A stretch of DNA of 64,000 bases. It comes from Sanghuangporus weigelae. Its lineage: Eukaryota > Basidiomycota > Agaricomycetes > Hymenochaetales > Hymenochaetaceae. Under the pieces are notes generated by a model that saw only the letters and a list, made by a program, of their open reading frames with translations, ran no database searches and was not told the DNA's origin. The position numbers and the translations under genes are program-made. The DNA lies in assembly GCA_033182465.1 (NCBI GenBank), contig CP137318.1:1550001-1614000 (forward strand). The letters run 5' to 3'. Positions 60,501 to 64,000 of this stretch are shown here, piece by piece (positions within the stretch are counted from its first letter, which is position 1; every line of letters starts with the position of its first letter).

Positions 60501-62625
60501 CCACGTCCAAATGAAGGTGCACCACGACCTCTGCTTGTACTTCCCCTAATACCACGCTGAGGAGCGGCTGCACGAGCACCAAGACGTTGCACGGGCGGAA
60601 GTCCAGCTGCTTCCCGTTCTTTGACCTGCTTTCGCCGTAATGCCTCGCTTGCATCCTTGTACCTTTCGGACAGTTAGTAAATGTGCTCAGACTGAACAAT
60701 ACTAATACTGTTAAATGGTTCACCCAGATGCAAGGAATTGGCCTTTTGAGTCCACTATCTTATACGTGTCCCTGTTCGCGTACAAATAATGTTCCAGGGG
60801 AACAGGACGAGTTGGAGTAGAGATAACATAAATATCCTTTTTCTTGGTTCGCCTTCATAGCTAGATCAGAGCCTGTAGAGAATCGCAAATTCGAAAGAGA
60901 TAAGCATACCCGACCCAATCCGCGAACTCTTTCGTATTAGGCACCGTGGCCGAAAGAAGGATAATGCTTACATGCTCTGGCAGCATGATAATAACTTCTT
61001 CCCAGACAACACCTCTCTTCATCATGGTTTCAGCAACTCCCGCAAATGAAATAAACGAGGGCCCGGAATAGCTACCTCGGCATCATTAACATAATGTACT
61101 TCGTCGAAGATCACAAACTCTACGTCTCTGATGAGGTCGGCCCCTTTGTATAGCATACTCCGCAGGATTTCAGTAGTCATTATTAGACAATTTGCTTCAG
61201 GATTGATTTGTACATCGCCGGTGAGAATGCCCACAGAGGACGAGGAGAAAGTTTGCTTGAAGTCGCGGAACTTCTGGTTTGACAGGGCTTTGATAGGAGA
61301 GGTGTAGATTGCTCTGGTGTTCTACCGTTAGAGACAGTAACTGATCCGCGATCACTGCTCACCGTGTCATGTGCTTGGCAGCAAGCGCGATGGCATATTC
61401 AGCGACGACTGTTTTACCGGCGGAAGTGTGAGCTGCTACGAATACAGAGTCACCCATCTCAAGATGATACACAGCTTCCTTTTGAAATGTATCTAGTTCG
61501 AAAGGGTACTTGAAGATAATCAACTAAATGCGCTTGTCCGCAAAGCGAGACAGAAAATCCTACCTTGTGTGCCATTTCTGGAACAAGCTCATGGAAATTC
61601 GTCATGGGCTTCTTGACATCGACGACATGGGCCCATTCCCGTTTCTGCACAGCCATTCGCCGCATACGCTTCGAAACGGGAATCACAGGCCGCAGTTGCG
61701 ATCTCTAAGAGCAGATTACTATGGTATACAAAAAAATCGTAAGATCTCAAAGAATCGGCGCACAGACGTAGGCAGAAGTTCATCTATTTCCGACGAGCCA
61801 GCTAGATCAGTGACAATGTCGTCCTCTAAGGTCCTGGAAGAGTTATCGAAGTTTACCTGTAATGAAATCAGCGGCAAATTCAATGCTATTCAAGGGGCTG
61901 TTAACTTGCGTCATGCCAATCTCCAGAAGACTCGGTATCGTGTTTCGTATTCAAGTCAAAAATCTCATCCGCTTCTTCATCACCAATGGACAGTCCTCTA
62001 CTGAAACCAGGAGGCACAGTTCGCAGACCTTTAGGGATGACATCACTTTGGTTCAAAGGAGCAAGAGCCTCGTCGAGACCACCAGGCCAAAATGGTACGT
62101 GTCCAGACTTTCCGCGGACGAAATTCTCTGACGGTGCAGGCGCACGGTCAAGTGATGTTGAAGTCAGTCCTGTACGTTGCTGGACTACTGGCACCTAGTC
62201 GACCGTAGTGCAAGCAGCTTCAGTCGAAGGAATAGTTGGTTCTCTAAATGAACGCACCTCTACACAGCCGATTACTCGTCCTTCCAATCCTTTACGGACA
62301 AACGACAAAGTTGTCGGTGATGGGGAAGGTTCATTTGTCAACAAAGGAGGTATTTCGAGCTGATGTTCCCAGTGGCTAGACCGAAGTTATAGCTAGAGCA
62401 TACAATTACGAGACGGTGATCTCACATTTGGTACGTTGGAAGCCAGTGATCTGGAAGACTAGTCCTCGGGAGTAAAATCTTCTGTTCAATTTCTTTATAA
62501 ACACTTTCGGGACTGGGAAGGCGGTCGAGCTGCAGCTCAGACAGAATGTCCCGGGCGGAGTCAGACTCGCTGCTGAGTATCACTTCAAGCGCTTTCGTTT
62601 TGGCGTCTTGACTATTGTATGCCAT
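57593..62625 (-). CDS. SKI2: SKI2 RNA helicase of the Ski complex
   Basis: Twenty-two exons: 62625-62426, 62375-62258, 62194-61906, 61825-61764, 61704-61564, 61508-61363, 61313-61076, 61016-60910, 60852-60724, 60662-60274, 60226-60129, 60073-60008, 59955-59782, 59729-59541, 59488-59303, 59250-59139, 59078-58948, 58894-58670, 58608-58429, 58373-58086, 57990-57822 and 57621-57593; total 1221 residues. Helicase motifs are AAHTSAGKT (Walker A), FDEVHYVND (DEVH box), SATVPN, and [10 protein letters not shown] (motif VI). An insertion near residue 545 is RG-rich ([12 protein letters not shown]), replacing the longer arch of some homologues. The DSHCT-type C-terminus ends FAASLYF. Ski2 feeds RNA to the cytoplasmic exosome. 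The acceptor of exon 4 (CCTTAG) is the weakest junction. Confidence 0.95.
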
Positions 62626-62998
62626 TCAGGTTGCGTGTGATTGACTAGTCGGAAACTTGAAGTTGAAAATGAAATAAGAACGGATAAAGTTGGTCACGTG
62701 AAAGGACCTGGCACATTTTGAAATTTTGAGATGAAACGCTGTGTTAGTGTGTCTGAGTGAGATGTATCTATATCTTTTTTTCTCGTGATAGAGACGCTGA
62801 AGGACCAACCTGCGCATGATAGGCTGTCTGGTTGCTTCACCTTCTGATCATCATGATGCGAAGATCTTCCATTCTCAACGCGGCCTCCGAGTCTCGACTG
62901 TAGCGCCTGTTCGTATGATGGTCTCCCTCCGAGTCAAGTGCGGGTAATCCTGGATGTAAATAATGCATCAGTCGGCACCGGTCTACCGTCTCTCATCC
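62626..62998. promoter_or_regulatory. divergent promoter of SKI2 and the surface-protein gene
   Basis: 373 bp between two divergent start codons. A TTTTTTTCTC tract lies near 62775. No clear TATA box was identified; the region is assigned by position. Confidence 0.45.
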
Positions 62999-64000
62999 AT
63001 GGCTAGCCTCTCAGATACTTGGATTTTCAGCTTGAACGACACTGATCCTGTTTTTCGATATCAACCATATGGTAAACCTCCTCCACAAATTAGCCTCTCT
63101 GCTATTTCTGATTGACGCCGATGGGCTAGCTGACGGACAGTTTGAAAATGGATGGGAAGTAGGCTTTACTGGTGTTGGCCTTAGCCCACCTGACCAAGAC
63201 CACAACGATGGCAGTAGGCAGTCCTTTCACATTACCTCTTTTCTTGAGGCTTCTGTGTCTCTGTCTTTCTTTGGTACGCGACCCTATGGTCGCAAGTTAT
63301 GCTATTAATCCATTTGACATCCCTTTTCTTTCCATTAGGTGTTGGCGTATCTCTCTTTGGGAAAGCTAATTGTTCGTATGACGTTGTGCTGGATGGGTCC
63401 CTTGCTTCTATGAGTACATCGCCTCCACTGGGTACCTTGTATACTGGATCGAACTTGGACAGTACTGTCCATAATATAACACTTGTTCCTCATCCGACCT
63501 CGAGCGATCAGACACTCAACTTTACAGGAGCCCAACTTGTGGCTCCAGCATCGAGCAGGTAACACCATTTCATGTTATTCATTATAGATGCCAATAATCC
63601 TTTATAGCCCGACTCCAGAGCGCATCGACAATCAGAACACCTCGGTGATATCTTATTCTGGATCTTGGACAGTTCACAACGCGCACCAGATCCCCAGTCC
63701 TGATCATCCTGCGCCATATTTTCAGACAGACAAGTCCGGATCATCTGCCTCTCTTAACTTTTCAGGACGAGCCGTCGCCGTACGGGGAGAAAGTAATCTC
63801 GGATGGTGGTCCTATTTGGCGGTATTGTGGTCTTTTATATATTTTCCTTCGTCCCAAGCTCACAATTCTCTAATACTCTAGAACTTGGACGGAGATTCAT
63901 ACTCCATGAACGCGAGCTCCACGTTTATAATACCCGATGCTTTGCTATTCTACCAAGACGGGCTTGACGAGAACGCCACTCACTCACTGACACTCACGAG
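62999..64000 (+). CDS. putative surface or secreted glycoprotein, 3' end outside the window
   Basis: Exons 62999-63071, 63130-63273, 63339-63558, 63608-63821 and 63882 to the window edge; phases agree at each junction. The visible part is about 257 residues, with many N-glycosylation sequons (NDT, NCS, NIT, NFT, NTS, NFS, NAS). It looks like beta-sandwich repeats: DGQFENGWEVGFTG, LSFFGVGVSLFGKANCSYDV, then a second unit ISYSGSWTVHNA, LNFSGRAVAVRGESN and STFIIPDALLFYQDGLDENA. This arrangement resembles agaricomycete transmembrane surface proteins with two jelly-roll-like domains and a later membrane helix, which would lie beyond the window. No classical signal peptide is visible at the chosen ATG; an upstream in-frame ATG at 62963 exists. 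Confidence 0.7.

Noticed and set aside
1-64000. tRNA or rRNA genes
   Set aside because: A few GGTTCGA-like stretches were seen, but none had a matching cloverleaf on inspection by eye; a covariance-model scan would be decisive.

Overview
The window is nuclear DNA of a filamentous basidiomycete, most likely an agaricomycete. Genes are dense and lie on both strands. They carry many short introns, mostly 45-65 nt: I place about 112, almost all GT-AG, with branch-like CTNAY motifs near the acceptors. The gene families fit: a multi-exon P450 of the type common in wood and litter fungi, a membrane-anchored SREBP-type bHLH factor, a fungal G-protein beta subunit, a GH92 mannosidase, and several basidiomycete-style disordered proteins. 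Exon structures were worked out by hand from splice signals, reading phase and family conservation.

Left part, 1-21.3 kb: the 3' part of a P450; an RRM-like protein; an Sre1-like sterol-response factor; an unrecognised 299-residue protein; a PH-SMP lipid-transfer protein of the Nvj2/TEX2 type; a 997-residue protein with an internal repeat; a golgin-like coiled-coil protein; and a G-beta subunit. From 21.3 to 26.3 kb the DNA is gene-poor. The only genes I can support there are two very small stand-alone double-stranded-RNA-binding proteins that are clearly paralogues.

Middle, 26.7-35.9 kb: a compact housekeeping block with mitochondrial translation genes (uL1m, Rsm22, mL40), the spliceosomal USP39/Sad1 protein, a small membrane protein, and COP9 signalosome subunit 2. 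Rsm22 appears to contain a one-base frameshift in its SAM-binding region.

From 36.2 to 44.2 kb lies a large repeat structure, about 8 kb long with nearly identical terminal inverted repeats of about 0.96 kb. Inside it is a foldback element of about 2.8 kb with its own inverted repeats and a 27-bp minisatellite. The only long ORF, between the left terminal repeat and the foldback, is interrupted by a stop codon and is unrecognised. Immediately right of this structure is the decayed 3' end of a FAB1/PIKfyve lipid kinase gene. Its upstream part is not on the other side, so the junction looks like a rearrangement or an assembly join rather than a clean insertion.

Right part, 45.5-64 kb: LTV1 (40S biogenesis), a secreted cysteine-rich protein, a 13-exon GH92 alpha-mannosidase, a 725-residue unrecognised protein, the complete 22-exon SKI2 RNA helicase, and the 5' part of a putative surface glycoprotein. 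Five of the introns are GC-AG, three of them in the GH92 gene.
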